This document shows positions 1-7,147 of a stretch of DNA of 14,539 nucleotides, piece after piece (position 1 is the first letter of the stretch; the number at the start of each line of letters is the position of its first letter). The notes beneath the pieces are model-generated. The model did no database searches. It worked only from the letters and a program-made list of their open reading frames with translations, and had not been told where the DNA came from. Source of the DNA: Microcaldota archaeon (lineage in GTDB: Archaea; Micrarchaeota; Micrarchaeia; Micrarchaeales; CABMGC01); the NCBI GenBank assembly GCA_021821605.1, contig JAKACG010000014.1:1-14539 (forward strand). The letters are read 5' to 3'. The position numbers were made by a program, and so were the translations under genes.

Positions 1-800
1 TACCTTTATACACTTGGTTTGAGAGCGGCGCTTCATCAACTGCAACAAACACAGTCGCATGGGTAAATCTTGCAAGTAATACTCTTGGCGCAGCGGGTTC
101 AGGAACAAACACACTTACTATATACATGAACTTTTTGCCAGATACTTCTCCGGTAACTTCTGGTTACACAGGTTATGCGCCGCAGTTATACTGTGCATCT
201 GGATGCTTCCAGACCTCATACGCGCAGTATGATACTGGGGGAAATGTATTCAACTTTTATGATAACTTTGCTGGGAATGTTTTAAGTTCAAAATGGGATG
301 TAGTAACAGCATATACAATGAATAATGGGCTTACTTTAAGCTCTGCGGGGGGTGAGATATATTCTACGTCTACATTTAGCAGTGGTATTTTAGACTTTTA
401 TGGTTATTTTGAGACTGGAGCTACTACCTCTTCCAATTGCTTAGCTGTTGTAGGTTTAATAAATTCAGGTAACCCTAATGATGGAGCAGAAATTGGATAT
501 GCTTGTGGTTATGGATTTAGAACTATGACAACATGGCCTGGAACATTTTTATCAGGATTATCTTTTGGTTCAAATGAATTGTATTCATTAATAGTCCCAT
601 CTACCTCTGAGATGATGGCACAAATCAATTACGGCAGTACACTTATTAGCACAACAACACTGCCAACACTTCCAATGCCAATAGAAATATATAATCAAGG
701 AAATGCTGGAATACCTACAGGTCCGATATATTACATTCGTTTTCGTGCCTACCCACCGAACGGCGTGATGCCAAGTGCTAGCTTTGGAAGTGTCGTTTAA
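1..800 (+). CDS. Large surface/secreted protein, C-terminal part (5' end outside window)
   Basis: The reading frame is open from base 3 to the stop at 798-800, giving 265 codons with no start in view. The gene therefore enters from the left, and the first in-window ATG (126) is internal. The sequence is rich in Ser, Thr, Gly, Asn and Tyr with almost no Lys, as expected of an exported extracellular protein. In order it shows a Thr/Asn-rich beta segment, a GYTGYAPQLY block, a FYDNFAGNVLSSKWDV block that usually opens a concanavalin A/laminin-G-like jelly-roll domain in archaeal surface proteins, and a terminal RAYPPNGVMPSASFGS motif. I recognise that ending from large ARMAN-type surface proteins. 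Two nearby cysteines (YCASGC) could form a disulfide. There is no C-terminal membrane anchor. The likely role is cell-surface or adhesin-like carbohydrate binding. This is inferred from domain style, and no catalytic residues are recognisable. Confidence 0.75.
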   Translation, partial: PLYTWFESGASSTATNTVAWVNLASNTLGAAGSGTNTLTIYMNFLPDTSPVTSGYTGYAPQLYCASGCFQTSYAQYDTGGNVFNFYDNFAGNVLSSKWDVVTAYTMNNGLTLSSAGGEIYSTSTFSSGILDFYGYFETGATTSSNCLAVVGLINSGNPNDGAEIGYACGYGFRTMTTWPGTFLSGLSFGSNELYSLIVPSTSEMMAQINYGSTLISTTTLPTLPMPIEIYNQGNAGIPTGPIYYIRFRAYPPNGVMPSASFGSVV

Positions 801-823
801 GAAGTTTGTACTGATTTAAAATA

Positions 824-830
824 TTTTTTT
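824..830 (+). terminator. T-tract terminator after the surface-protein gene
   Basis: Seven consecutive T residues lie 24 bases after the stop codon in an AT-rich stretch with no strong stem. Archaeal RNA polymerase terminates at such U-tracts, so this probably separates the surface-protein transcript from the nrdA promoter about 50 bases on. Confidence 0.5.
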
Positions 831-879
831 CAATAAAATGATAAAAAGCCCAAGTAAGTAAATGCCTGGCTACATATTC

Positions 880-888
880 TATTTAAAC
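880..888 (+). promoter_or_regulatory. Probable TATA box of the nrdA operon
   Basis: TATTTAAAC matches the archaeal box A pattern. Its centre is 42 bases before the nrdA ATG. Transcription starting about 26 bases downstream (near 910) would give a short leader holding the GGTG ribosome-binding site at 917-920, five bases before the ATG. I see no clear repressor operator. Confidence 0.5.
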
Positions 889-925
889 TTATTTATGATT
901 ATTAAGTAGAAACCTTGGTGTTGCT

Positions 926-3757
926 ATGGCTCTTGAAAAAATTAAAAAACGGGACGGGCGTATTGTGGATTTTGATATTAAAAAAGTAATAAATGCCATA
1001 TCTAATGCAACATTGGCGGTTAAAGGTAGAACAGATCCAGAAAAATCGAAGAATATAGCAGAAACAGTAGTTAAGATAATGGAGGAGAGATATGTAGGAA
1101 AAGGAATGCCAACTGTAGAAGAAATACAGGATCTTGTTGAGGAAAGCTTGATGCGTTTAGGTTTATATGATGTTGCAAAAGCTTACATATTATACAGAGA
1201 AAGACATAGACAGTTAAGAGAGGCAAAAAGCGAAGGCATAATGAAGTTAATTAAGGAAAAAACACTTAGAGTAATAAAGAAGAATGGAACGGTGGAGAAC
1301 TTTGATGAGGATAAATTAAGGAAGTTCCTTCAGATAGCATCTAAAGATTACAGCGGAGTGGTTGATATAGATGAGATATTATTTTCCATTGAAAGAGGGC
1401 TTTATGATGGAATAGAATCAAGAAAGATATCAGAGTTAGCTATAATGACTGTAAAATCGCTTATAGAAAAAGATCCTGCTTACTCAGTAATAACGGCAAG
1501 ATTATTCCTTAACAATCTTTACAAAGAGGTAATTAAAAATAAGTTTAATCAAAGTACATTAGAAACTCAATATAGGGAAAGATTTATAGAAAATATAAAG
1601 TATGAGGTCTCGAAGGGATTTTTATCAGAACGTATGCTAGAGTTTGACCTTAAGAAGATAAGTGAGTTTTTAGTGCCAAAAAGAGATGAGCTACTTACAG
1701 AGACCAGCTTGCAGACATTATACGACAGGTACTTTATAAAAGAAGTGAGCGGAAAGGAAAGCAGGCTTGAAACTCCTCAGATGTTCTGGATGAGAGTTGC
1801 TATGGGTATAGCTATAAATGAAAAAAATAAGGAAGAGTACGCAAAGACATTTTACAAAGTACTTTCAGAGCTTAGATTTGTTGCTTCTACACCAACACTA
1901 TTCAACTCCGGCACTACCTTCCAACAGCTTAGCTCATGTTATCTAACAACGGTCGAAGATGATCTAGCACATATCTTTAAGTCTTACTCTGATAACGCAC
2001 AACTATCAAAATGGTCTGGAGGTTTGGGTAATGATTGGAGTAATGTAAGAGCTACTGGCGCACTTATAAAATCTACAAAAGTAGAAAGCCAAGGAGTAAT
2101 ACCTTTTCTTAAAATAGCAAATGATGTTACTGTAGCAATAAACAGAAGTGGGAAAAGAAGAGGAGCCACATGCGCATATCTTGAAGCATGGCATATGGAC
2201 GTAGAAGAGTTCATAGATCTTAGAAGAAACACAGGAGATGAAAGAAGAAGAACTCATGATATGGACACTGCACTGTGGATACCTGATTTATTTATGAAAA
2301 GAATTTTAGAGGATGGGACATGGACGCTCTTTTCTCCTAATGAAGTCCCTGAGCTGCACCACATATACGGGAGCACTTTTGAAGAACAATACAAAAAATA
2401 TGAAGCCATGGCAGAGAAAGGAGAAGTACAGATGCATAAAAAAATTAAGGCTAAAGATCTTTGGAGAAAGATCATTACATCACTTTATGAAACTGGCCAT
2501 CCATGGGTCACATTTAAAGACTCATGTAATGTACGATCTCCACAGGATCATGTTGGAGTAGTACATAGCTCAAACCTTTGTACAGAGATAACACTCAATA
2601 CATCTAAAGATGAGACGGCCGTATGCAATCTTGGTTCAATAAATCTTTCAAAGATGATTAAAGATGGAGAACTTAATGAAGAACTCATAAAAGAAACAAC
2701 AAAAATAGCTATGAGAATGTTAGATAATGTCATTGATATAAATTATTATCCTACAAAAGAAGCAAGAAACTCTAATATGAGGCATAGACCAGTAGGACTT
2801 GGCATAATGGGCTTCCAAGACGCATTATATGCATTGGACATAAGCTTTGATTCAGAAAGTATGGTAAAGTTCGCTGATGAGAGTATGGAGCTTATTTCAT
2901 ACTATGCAATACTTGCCTCTACAGAACTTGCAGAAGAAAGAGGTAGTTATGAAACATTCAACGGCTCAAAATGGAGCAGAGATATTCTTCCTATTGATAC
3001 AATTAAACTACTTGAAAAAGAGCGCAATATGAAAATCGATGTACAGTTAAGCTTGGTAAAGGATTGGACTATAGTAAGAGAAGCAATTAAAAAGAAAGGT
3101 ATGAGAAACTCTAATTGCATGGCAATAGCACCTACCGCAACAATATCGAATATAAGCAACTGTTATCCATCAATAGAACCAATATACAAGGTAATGTATG
3201 TAAAATCAAACATGAGCGGACAATTTACCATTGTAGAAGAACATTTAATAGAGGATCTCAAAGCATTAGGGCTTTGGAATAAGAACATACTAGAAGAGAT
3301 AAAGTTTAGGGATGGAAGCATACAAAATATAAACAATATACCTAAAAAAATAAGAGACAAATATAAAACTGCTTTTGAAATCTCTCCTGAATGGCTTATA
3401 AAAGCAGCAGCATATAGGGGAAAATGGATTGATCAAAGCCAGTCCCTCAATATATTTACAGATACAGAGTCCGGAAAGATTCTTTCCAATATTTATATTA
3501 CCGCTTGGATGATGGGTCTTAAGACGACATACTACCTTAGATCTTTAGGTGCTTCTAGCATAGAAAAAAGCACGGTAGACGTGAACAAATGGAAAGAAAA
3601 ATCCGATGTAGCAGTTGTAGCGGTAGAAAAGGTTAAAGAAGTAGAGATTTTGGAACAGATAGATATTAAAAAAGAAGAGATATCTCAGAATGAGATTCAA
3701 GGAAAGGCGTGCAAACTTGGACTCGAAGGAGGAGATGACTGTGAAGCGTGCCAGTAA
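926..3757 (+). CDS. nrdA: Class I ribonucleoside-diphosphate reductase, large (alpha) subunit
   Basis: This cytoplasmic catalytic subunit reduces ribonucleoside diphosphates to deoxyribonucleotides, with NrdB supplying the radical. The 943-residue protein begins with an ATP-cone (about 4-96, with KRDGRIVDFD) followed by a second ATP-cone-like unit (about 111-200, with KKNGTVENFD), which makes it longer than the single-cone E. coli enzyme (761 residues). The catalytic barrel carries Cys338 (SSCYL), then Asn550, Cys552 and Glu554 (NLCTE), the partner Cys567 (AVCNLGSINL) and the radical-path pair Tyr869-Tyr870. The step from Cys338 to Asn550 is 212 residues, as from Cys225 to Asn437 in E. coli. 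The tail ends DCEACQ, a Cys939/Cys942 pair suited to shuttling electrons from thioredoxin. The GGTG at 917-920 fixes the start. It is the first gene of the DNA-precursor group and is followed by nrdB after 19 bases. Confidence 0.97.
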   Translation: MALEKIKKRDGRIVDFDIKKVINAISNATLAVKGRTDPEKSKNIAETVVKIMEERYVGKGMPTVEEIQDLVEESLMRLGLYDVAKAYILYRERHRQLREAKSEGIMKLIKEKTLRVIKKNGTVENFDEDKLRKFLQIASKDYSGVVDIDEILFSIERGLYDGIESRKISELAIMTVKSLIEKDPAYSVITARLFLNNLYKEVIKNKFNQSTLETQYRERFIENIKYEVSKGFLSERMLEFDLKKISEFLVPKRDELLTETSLQTLYDRYFIKEVSGKESRLETPQMFWMRVAMGIAINEKNKEEYAKTFYKVLSELRFVASTPTLFNSGTTFQQLSSCYLTTVEDDLAHIFKSYSDNAQLSKWSGGLGNDWSNVRATGALIKSTKVESQGVIPFLKIANDVTVAINRSGKRRGATCAYLEAWHMDVEEFIDLRRNTGDERRRTHDMDTALWIPDLFMKRILEDGTWTLFSPNEVPELHHIYGSTFEEQYKKYEAMAEKGEVQMHKKIKAKDLWRKIITSLYETGHPWVTFKDSCNVRSPQDHVGVVHSSNLCTEITLNTSKDETAVCNLGSINLSKMIKDGELNEELIKETTKIAMRMLDNVIDINYYPTKEARNSNMRHRPVGLGIMGFQDALYALDISFDSESMVKFADESMELISYYAILASTELAEERGSYETFNGSKWSRDILPIDTIKLLEKERNMKIDVQLSLVKDWTIVREAIKKKGMRNSNCMAIAPTATISNISNCYPSIEPIYKVMYVKSNMSGQFTIVEEHLIEDLKALGLWNKNILEEIKFRDGSIQNINNIPKKIRDKYKTAFEISPEWLIKAAAYRGKWIDQSQSLNIFTDTESGKILSNIYITAWMMGLKTTYYLRSLGASSIEKSTVDVNKWKEKSDVAVVAVEKVKEVEILEQIDIKKEEISQNEIQGKACKLGLEGGDDCEACQ

Positions 3758-3776
3758 ATAGAAATAGGTTGATATA

Positions 3777-4772
3777 ATGAAAAAGATACTTAATGCATCT
3801 GATGTAGATCCTAATAAAATACTTCCAATAAAATATAGTTGGGCACGTAGTTATTACTTGAAAGGCGTTGCAAATAACTGGACACCTGAAGAAATACCCA
3901 TGCAACAAGATATAGAGTTATGGAAGAGAAACTCTCTTTCCGAAGATGAAAGAAGAATGATTATGTGGAACCTTGGATTCTTTTCTACAGCTGAAAGTTT
4001 AACCGCAAACAACATAATACTTGCAATATATAGGCACATAACAAATCCCGAGTGCAGGCAATACCTTCTAAGGCAAGCTTATGAGGAAGCGGTACATACT
4101 GAGATGTTTATTTACTGCTGCGATTCCTTAAGCCTTGATCCTGATCACATATATAACATGTACATGACTGTGCCAAGCATAAAAGCAAAGGATGATTTTG
4201 TAGTAAGCCTTACGCGCTCAATATTCGACAATAATTTTTCTACCAATGGCAATGACAACATAAGGAACTTCCTTTATGACATTATAGGATATTATATGGT
4301 TATGGAAGGTATCTTTTTCTATGCAGGATTTGCAATGATGCTTTCGTTCAAAAGATCCAATAAAATGATAGGTATAGGTGAGCAGTTTGAGTATGTTCTT
4401 AGAGATGAAACTGTACATTTCTCGTTTGGAGCTGATTTGATAAATACGATAGTGGCTGAGAACCCACAGGTTTGGACAGATCAGTTTAAGTCATCGGTAA
4501 TAGAAACTATAAAAAAAGCTGTAGATTTAGAGGTTTTGTATGCAAAAGATTGCCTACCAAAAGGGATAGATGGAATAAATGCAGAGGTAGTAAAGGAGTA
4601 TGTTGAGTATATAGCTGATAGAAGACTTGAAAAGATTGGCTTGCCAATACAGTATATGTCTAAAAATCCATTTCCATGGCTTAGTGAAATAACTGATTTG
4701 CCTAAAGAAAAGAACTTTTTTGAGACCAGAGTTACTGAATATAAGACAGGTGGGCAGTTAAAATGGGAGTAG
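3777..4772 (+). CDS. nrdB: Ribonucleotide reductase small (beta) subunit, class Ic type (Mn/Fe, no radical tyrosine)
   Basis: This is the di-metal radical-generating subunit that pairs with NrdA; its 331 residues are normal for the family. The six metal ligands are Glu73, Glu104, His107, Glu177, Glu211 and His214, the first being Glu instead of the Asp of E. coli R2. Residue 111, four after His107 where E. coli has the radical Tyr122, is Phe in EEAVHTEMF. Glu as first ligand plus Phe at this site is the known signature of class Ic subunits such as Chlamydia trachomatis R2, which use a Mn(IV)/Fe(III) cofactor. Trp35 and Tyr206 fall at the same offsets from the ligands as Chlamydia Trp51 and Tyr222, the electron-relay residues of that enzyme. 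The C-terminal TEYKTGGQLKWE tail holds Tyr322 for radical transfer to NrdA. The metal content is inferred from residues only. A weak GGTTGAT precedes the ATG. Confidence 0.95.
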   Translation: MKKILNASDVDPNKILPIKYSWARSYYLKGVANNWTPEEIPMQQDIELWKRNSLSEDERRMIMWNLGFFSTAESLTANNIILAIYRHITNPECRQYLLRQAYEEAVHTEMFIYCCDSLSLDPDHIYNMYMTVPSIKAKDDFVVSLTRSIFDNNFSTNGNDNIRNFLYDIIGYYMVMEGIFFYAGFAMMLSFKRSNKMIGIGEQFEYVLRDETVHFSFGADLINTIVAENPQVWTDQFKSSVIETIKKAVDLEVLYAKDCLPKGIDGINAEVVKEYVEYIADRRLEKIGLPIQYMSKNPFPWLSEITDLPKEKNFFETRVTEYKTGGQLKWE

Positions 4773-4785
4773 ATACATAATATTC

Positions 4786-4805
4786 TCTCTTTAAAAAGAA
4801 AGAGA
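4786..4805 (+). promoter_or_regulatory. Stem-loop and possible TATA box upstream of thyA
   Basis: TCTCTTT (4786-4792) and AAAGAGA (4799-4805) form a perfect 7-bp stem around an AAAAAG loop, 13 bases after the nrdB stop. There is no T-tract immediately after it, so it is not a textbook terminator. The centre also reads TTTAAAAAG (4790-4798), an acceptable box A about 46 bases before the thyA ATG. The site could be a weak internal promoter, a processing site between nrdB and thyA, or chance in AT-rich DNA. Confidence 0.3.
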
Positions 4806-4839
4806 TATATGTTTAATTCTACCAGTTATTTAAGATGCT

Positions 4840-5796
4840 ATGAATAAGGCTCGCGAAAGATCACAAGATATTGAACAGAGCATTAGATCTGTCTTGCATG
4901 ATAGAAAAGAAAGTAGAACGGCCGATAGTGAGTACTTAAACATTGTAAGTAAGATACTTTCTGAAGGGGAATGGAAGGATAATAGAACAGGAGTTAAGAC
5001 GTTGGCAATAGCAGGAGCTATATTTGAGCACAATATGGAGAATGGATTTCCTCTTCTAACTACTAAAAAAATGCCGTTTAAAAGTATTGCTTCTGAGCTA
5101 GAGTTTTTTATAAAAGGTATTACAGATAAGAGATGGCTTCAAGAGCGCAACAATCATATTTGGGATGAATGGGCAACGCCAATAAAAGCACCTTATGGAC
5201 ATTCGCAAGAAGCTAAGAAAAAGATGCTTGAAGAAATAGATTTAGGACCTATTTATGGCTTCCAATGGAGACACTTCAATGCAATTTACGAAGGAGTAGA
5301 AAAGGATTATAAAGGACTTGGAGTCGATCAATTATCCAATATTATAAATAAATTAAAGGAGGATCCAAATGACAGGCGAATGATTGTTTCTGCTTGGAAT
5401 CCACAACAAATAAAGGAGATGGGACTGCCCCCATGCCATTATGGTTTTCAAGTTACTGTAATTAATGGAAAACTTAATCTTCTTTGGAATCAACGTTCCG
5501 TAGATACTATGCTAGGTCTTCCTTTTAACATAGCAAGTTATGGTCTTTTACTTCATTTACTTGCAAAAGAAAGTAAACTAAAGGAAGGAAAGCTTGTCGG
5601 ATTTCTTGCTGATGTACATATTTACGAGAACCATATTGAAGGAGCAAAGGAACAATTGAAAAGAGATTCTAGTATATACAAATCACCAAAGATAACTACA
5701 GAGGGATTTACCAATATATTTGAGTGGAACTTTTCTATGACAAAACTTGAAGAGTATCAAAGTTATCCGCCAATAAAGTTTGATATAGCAGTTTAA
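4840..5796 (+). CDS. thyA: Thymidylate synthase, folate-dependent ThyA type
   Basis: ThyA methylates dUMP to dTMP using 5,10-methylene-tetrahydrofolate and releases dihydrofolate. All signature residues are present: Arg49 (DNRTG, phosphate binding), the Arg179-Arg180 pair (DRRMIVSAWN), nucleophile Cys199 (PPCH), Arg219 with Asp222 (QRSVDTMLGLPFNIASYG), Asn230, and the His260/Tyr262 pair (DVHIYENH) that contacts dUMP. Cys199 and Asp222 are 23 residues apart, as in E. coli. The terminal IAV that closes over the active site is intact. The 318 residues include about 30 charged, weakly conserved N-terminal residues before the first family segment (EYLNIVSKIL). No later in-frame ATG precedes that segment, so I keep the first ATG. 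It is the ThyA type and not the flavin enzyme ThyX found in many archaea. It follows nrdB by 67 bases and precedes folA by 19, so its by-product is recycled by the next gene. Confidence 0.96.
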   Translation: MNKARERSQDIEQSIRSVLHDRKESRTADSEYLNIVSKILSEGEWKDNRTGVKTLAIAGAIFEHNMENGFPLLTTKKMPFKSIASELEFFIKGITDKRWLQERNNHIWDEWATPIKAPYGHSQEAKKKMLEEIDLGPIYGFQWRHFNAIYEGVEKDYKGLGVDQLSNIINKLKEDPNDRRMIVSAWNPQQIKEMGLPPCHYGFQVTVINGKLNLLWNQRSVDTMLGLPFNIASYGLLLHLLAKESKLKEGKLVGFLADVHIYENHIEGAKEQLKRDSSIYKSPKITTEGFTNIFEWNFSMTKLEEYQSYPPIKFDIAV

Positions 5797-5815
5797 ATTC
5801 TTTAACTATGATAGT

Positions 5816-6289
5816 ATGGAGATAGGAATTATAGTAGCTATGGCAAAAAATAGAGTTATAGGTAATAATGGAAAACTTCCTTGGAAAATAAAGGAAGATA
5901 CCTTACTTTTTAAAGGATTGACAATGAATAGAACAGTTATAATGGGTAGAAAAACATGGCTTTCTCTACCTAGTGTTTTTAGGCCACTTCCAAATAGAAA
6001 TAATATAATAATAAGCACAACTCTTGGACCACAGCCAGGAGCAATAGTATGTAAAACAATAGACGAAGCAATAGCGGTTGCAGAAAGATTTAACTGCGAT
6101 GCTTATTGTATTGGAGGTGCGCAGCTTTATTCTGAGATGCTGCCTATGACAAAGATATTACATCTTTCAATAGTAAAGGGCATATATTCAGGAGATACTT
6201 ATTTTCCAGAGATAAATTATGATGAATGGACTCTTGAAGAAACAGCAGAGTTTGAGGCTTTCACATACAAAAGATACAGAAGAAAATAA
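5816..6289 (+). CDS. folA: Dihydrofolate reductase
   Basis: The enzyme reduces dihydrofolate to tetrahydrofolate with NADPH, regenerating the cofactor that ThyA oxidises. At 157 residues it has normal bacterial length. The N-terminal strand and Met20-type loop read IIVAMAKNRVIGNNGKLPW. Asp28, five residues after that Trp, corresponds to catalytic Asp27 of E. coli. VIMGRKTW and RPLPNRNNIIIS form the NADPH- and folate-binding segments, and IGGAQLY is the second Gly-Gly nucleotide-binding turn. The usual threonine in the strand after this turn appears as Ser in HLSIV. The ATG at 5816 is 19 bases from the thyA stop with no obvious Shine-Dalgarno sequence, which suggests co-transcription and perhaps coupling. 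An ATG at 5808 is out of frame and stops after five codons. Folate-dependent ThyA together with DHFR is commoner in bacteria than in archaea, so ancient transfer of the pair is plausible. Confidence 0.95.
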   Translation: MEIGIIVAMAKNRVIGNNGKLPWKIKEDTLLFKGLTMNRTVIMGRKTWLSLPSVFRPLPNRNNIIISTTLGPQPGAIVCKTIDEAIAVAERFNCDAYCIGGAQLYSEMLPMTKILHLSIVKGIYSGDTYFPEINYDEWTLEETAEFEAFTYKRYRRK

Positions 6290-6294
6290 GCTAC

Positions 6295-6309
6295 AATATA
6301 TTATTATAT
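6295..6309 (+). promoter_or_regulatory. Possible TATA element before the HAD phosphatase gene
   Basis: The 58-base gap after folA contains an A/T-only run reading AATATATTATTATAT, about 45 bases upstream of the next ATG. Transcription starting near 6326-6330 would keep the AGGTAAT ribosome-binding site at 6338-6344 in the message. Read-through from the upstream genes is equally possible. Confidence 0.25.
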
Positions 6310-6347
6310 CAAAAAAATCTTAGTTACAGTAAGTAATAGGTAATAAG

Positions 6348-7061
6348 ATGAGATTAAAGAGCAATAAAGAATTTGAGTATAAAAAGATTTTAGACAAAAA
6401 AGTATGGCTTTTTGATTTTGATGGAGTTCTAGTGCCAGCTCCTACAAAAAAAGATCATGAACTTTTTATCTCTAATGTAATAGAACTTATCTCTGATTTC
6501 AAAAATATCTCCATAGAAGAAGGAAGAGAACTTTATACATCACTACAACGTAAAGAAAATAAAACGAATTTGCATGAGTTTTTAGTAAAGAACTTCCCAG
6601 ATATCGAAGAGGAGGTTATATTTTCGAGAGTATTTGGAGAGTATAATGAAAAGTATAAAAAAATGAAGCCACATAATAGCATAACAAAATACCTCAGAGT
6701 TCTTTCAAGAAATAATATTACTCTAGGCATTCTTACAAACAACTCAAGAAAAATAGTAAGAGAGATAATTGAAAGATTTGAATATGGTAGGTACTTTAGC
6801 GGCATAATAGCTAATGAAGAGTTATATCCTTTCCTTAAACCTGAAGAGTCTTCTTATAAGATAGCAGCAAAATGTTTTGGCGTAGACCCTGAAGAAACTG
6901 TTTTTATAGACGATTCAGAAGAGAATGTTAAAGCTTCTAAAAAACTTGGTATTTTATCTATACACATAACTGATAAAACAACAATAGATAGCGAGGTCGC
7001 GGATTTTACTTTTAAAAGTACTAGAAAATTATTAAAGGCAGTAGTAAGAGAGATAGCTTAA
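6348..7061 (+). CDS. HAD-superfamily phosphatase, possible nucleotidase
   Basis: All four haloacid dehalogenase (HAD) motifs are present in this 237-residue cytoplasmic protein. Motif I is FDFDGVLV, with nucleophile Asp23 and acid/base Asp25. Motif II is the Thr in ILTNNS. Motif III is the Lys in LKPEESSY. Motif IV is the Asp pair in VFIDDSEENV, which binds Mg2+. A helical cap of about 75 residues lies between motifs I and II, as in subfamily I (C1 cap) enzymes such as phosphoglycolate phosphatases and pyrimidine 5'-nucleotidases. Asp at the second motif I position fits a phosphatase. The substrate cannot be read from the sequence. Its place as last gene after nrdA-nrdB-thyA-folA suggests a (deoxy)nucleotide monophosphatase or house-cleaning role, which is inference. 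AGGTAAT at 6338-6344 supports the start. No signal peptide is visible. Confidence 0.88.
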   Translation: MRLKSNKEFEYKKILDKKVWLFDFDGVLVPAPTKKDHELFISNVIELISDFKNISIEEGRELYTSLQRKENKTNLHEFLVKNFPDIEEEVIFSRVFGEYNEKYKKMKPHNSITKYLRVLSRNNITLGILTNNSRKIVREIIERFEYGRYFSGIIANEELYPFLKPEESSYKIAAKCFGVDPEETVFIDDSEENVKASKKLGILSIHITDKTTIDSEVADFTFKSTRKLLKAVVREIA

Positions 7062-7109
7062 TGAACTAAAAAGAATAAATAAGAGAGTTTAAATTAAGTT
7101 ATATTATTT

Positions 7110-7147
7110 AAATATTAAATTAAATATTAAAAATTAAAATATTAAAA
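7110..7147. repeat. Three imperfect AAATATTAAA(AA)TT units in the convergent intergenic junction
   Basis: Between the ends of the HAD gene (7061) and glyA (7142) lie 80 very AT-rich bases with a single G after 7090. Within them AAATATTAAATT (7110-7121), AAATATTAAAAATT (7122-7135) and AAAATATTAAAA (7136-7147) form a short tandem array, and the last unit contains the glyA stop codon. On the minus strand it reads as repeated T-rich tracts, so it probably terminates glyA transcription and may also act for the opposing gene. Confidence 0.5.

Noticed and set aside
1984..3360. Several minus-strand and one plus-strand open frames of 60-83 codons inside nrdA
   Set aside because: They overlap the strongly conserved NrdA frame, have no ribosome-binding sites or recognisable domains, and are the expected shadows of a long coding region.
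3777..4772. NrdB as an R2-like ligand-binding oxidase (R2lox)
   Set aside because: R2lox also has a Mn/Fe site without a tyrosyl radical. This gene instead sits 19 bases after nrdA and keeps the C-terminal Tyr-containing tail that docks to NrdA and the Trp/Tyr electron-relay positions of class Ic.
7110..7147. The AT repeats as a CRISPR array or origin
   Set aside because: Units are 12-14 bases with no unique spacers, only three copies, and no cas genes nearby. Nothing like an origin recognition box is visible despite the nearby mcm.
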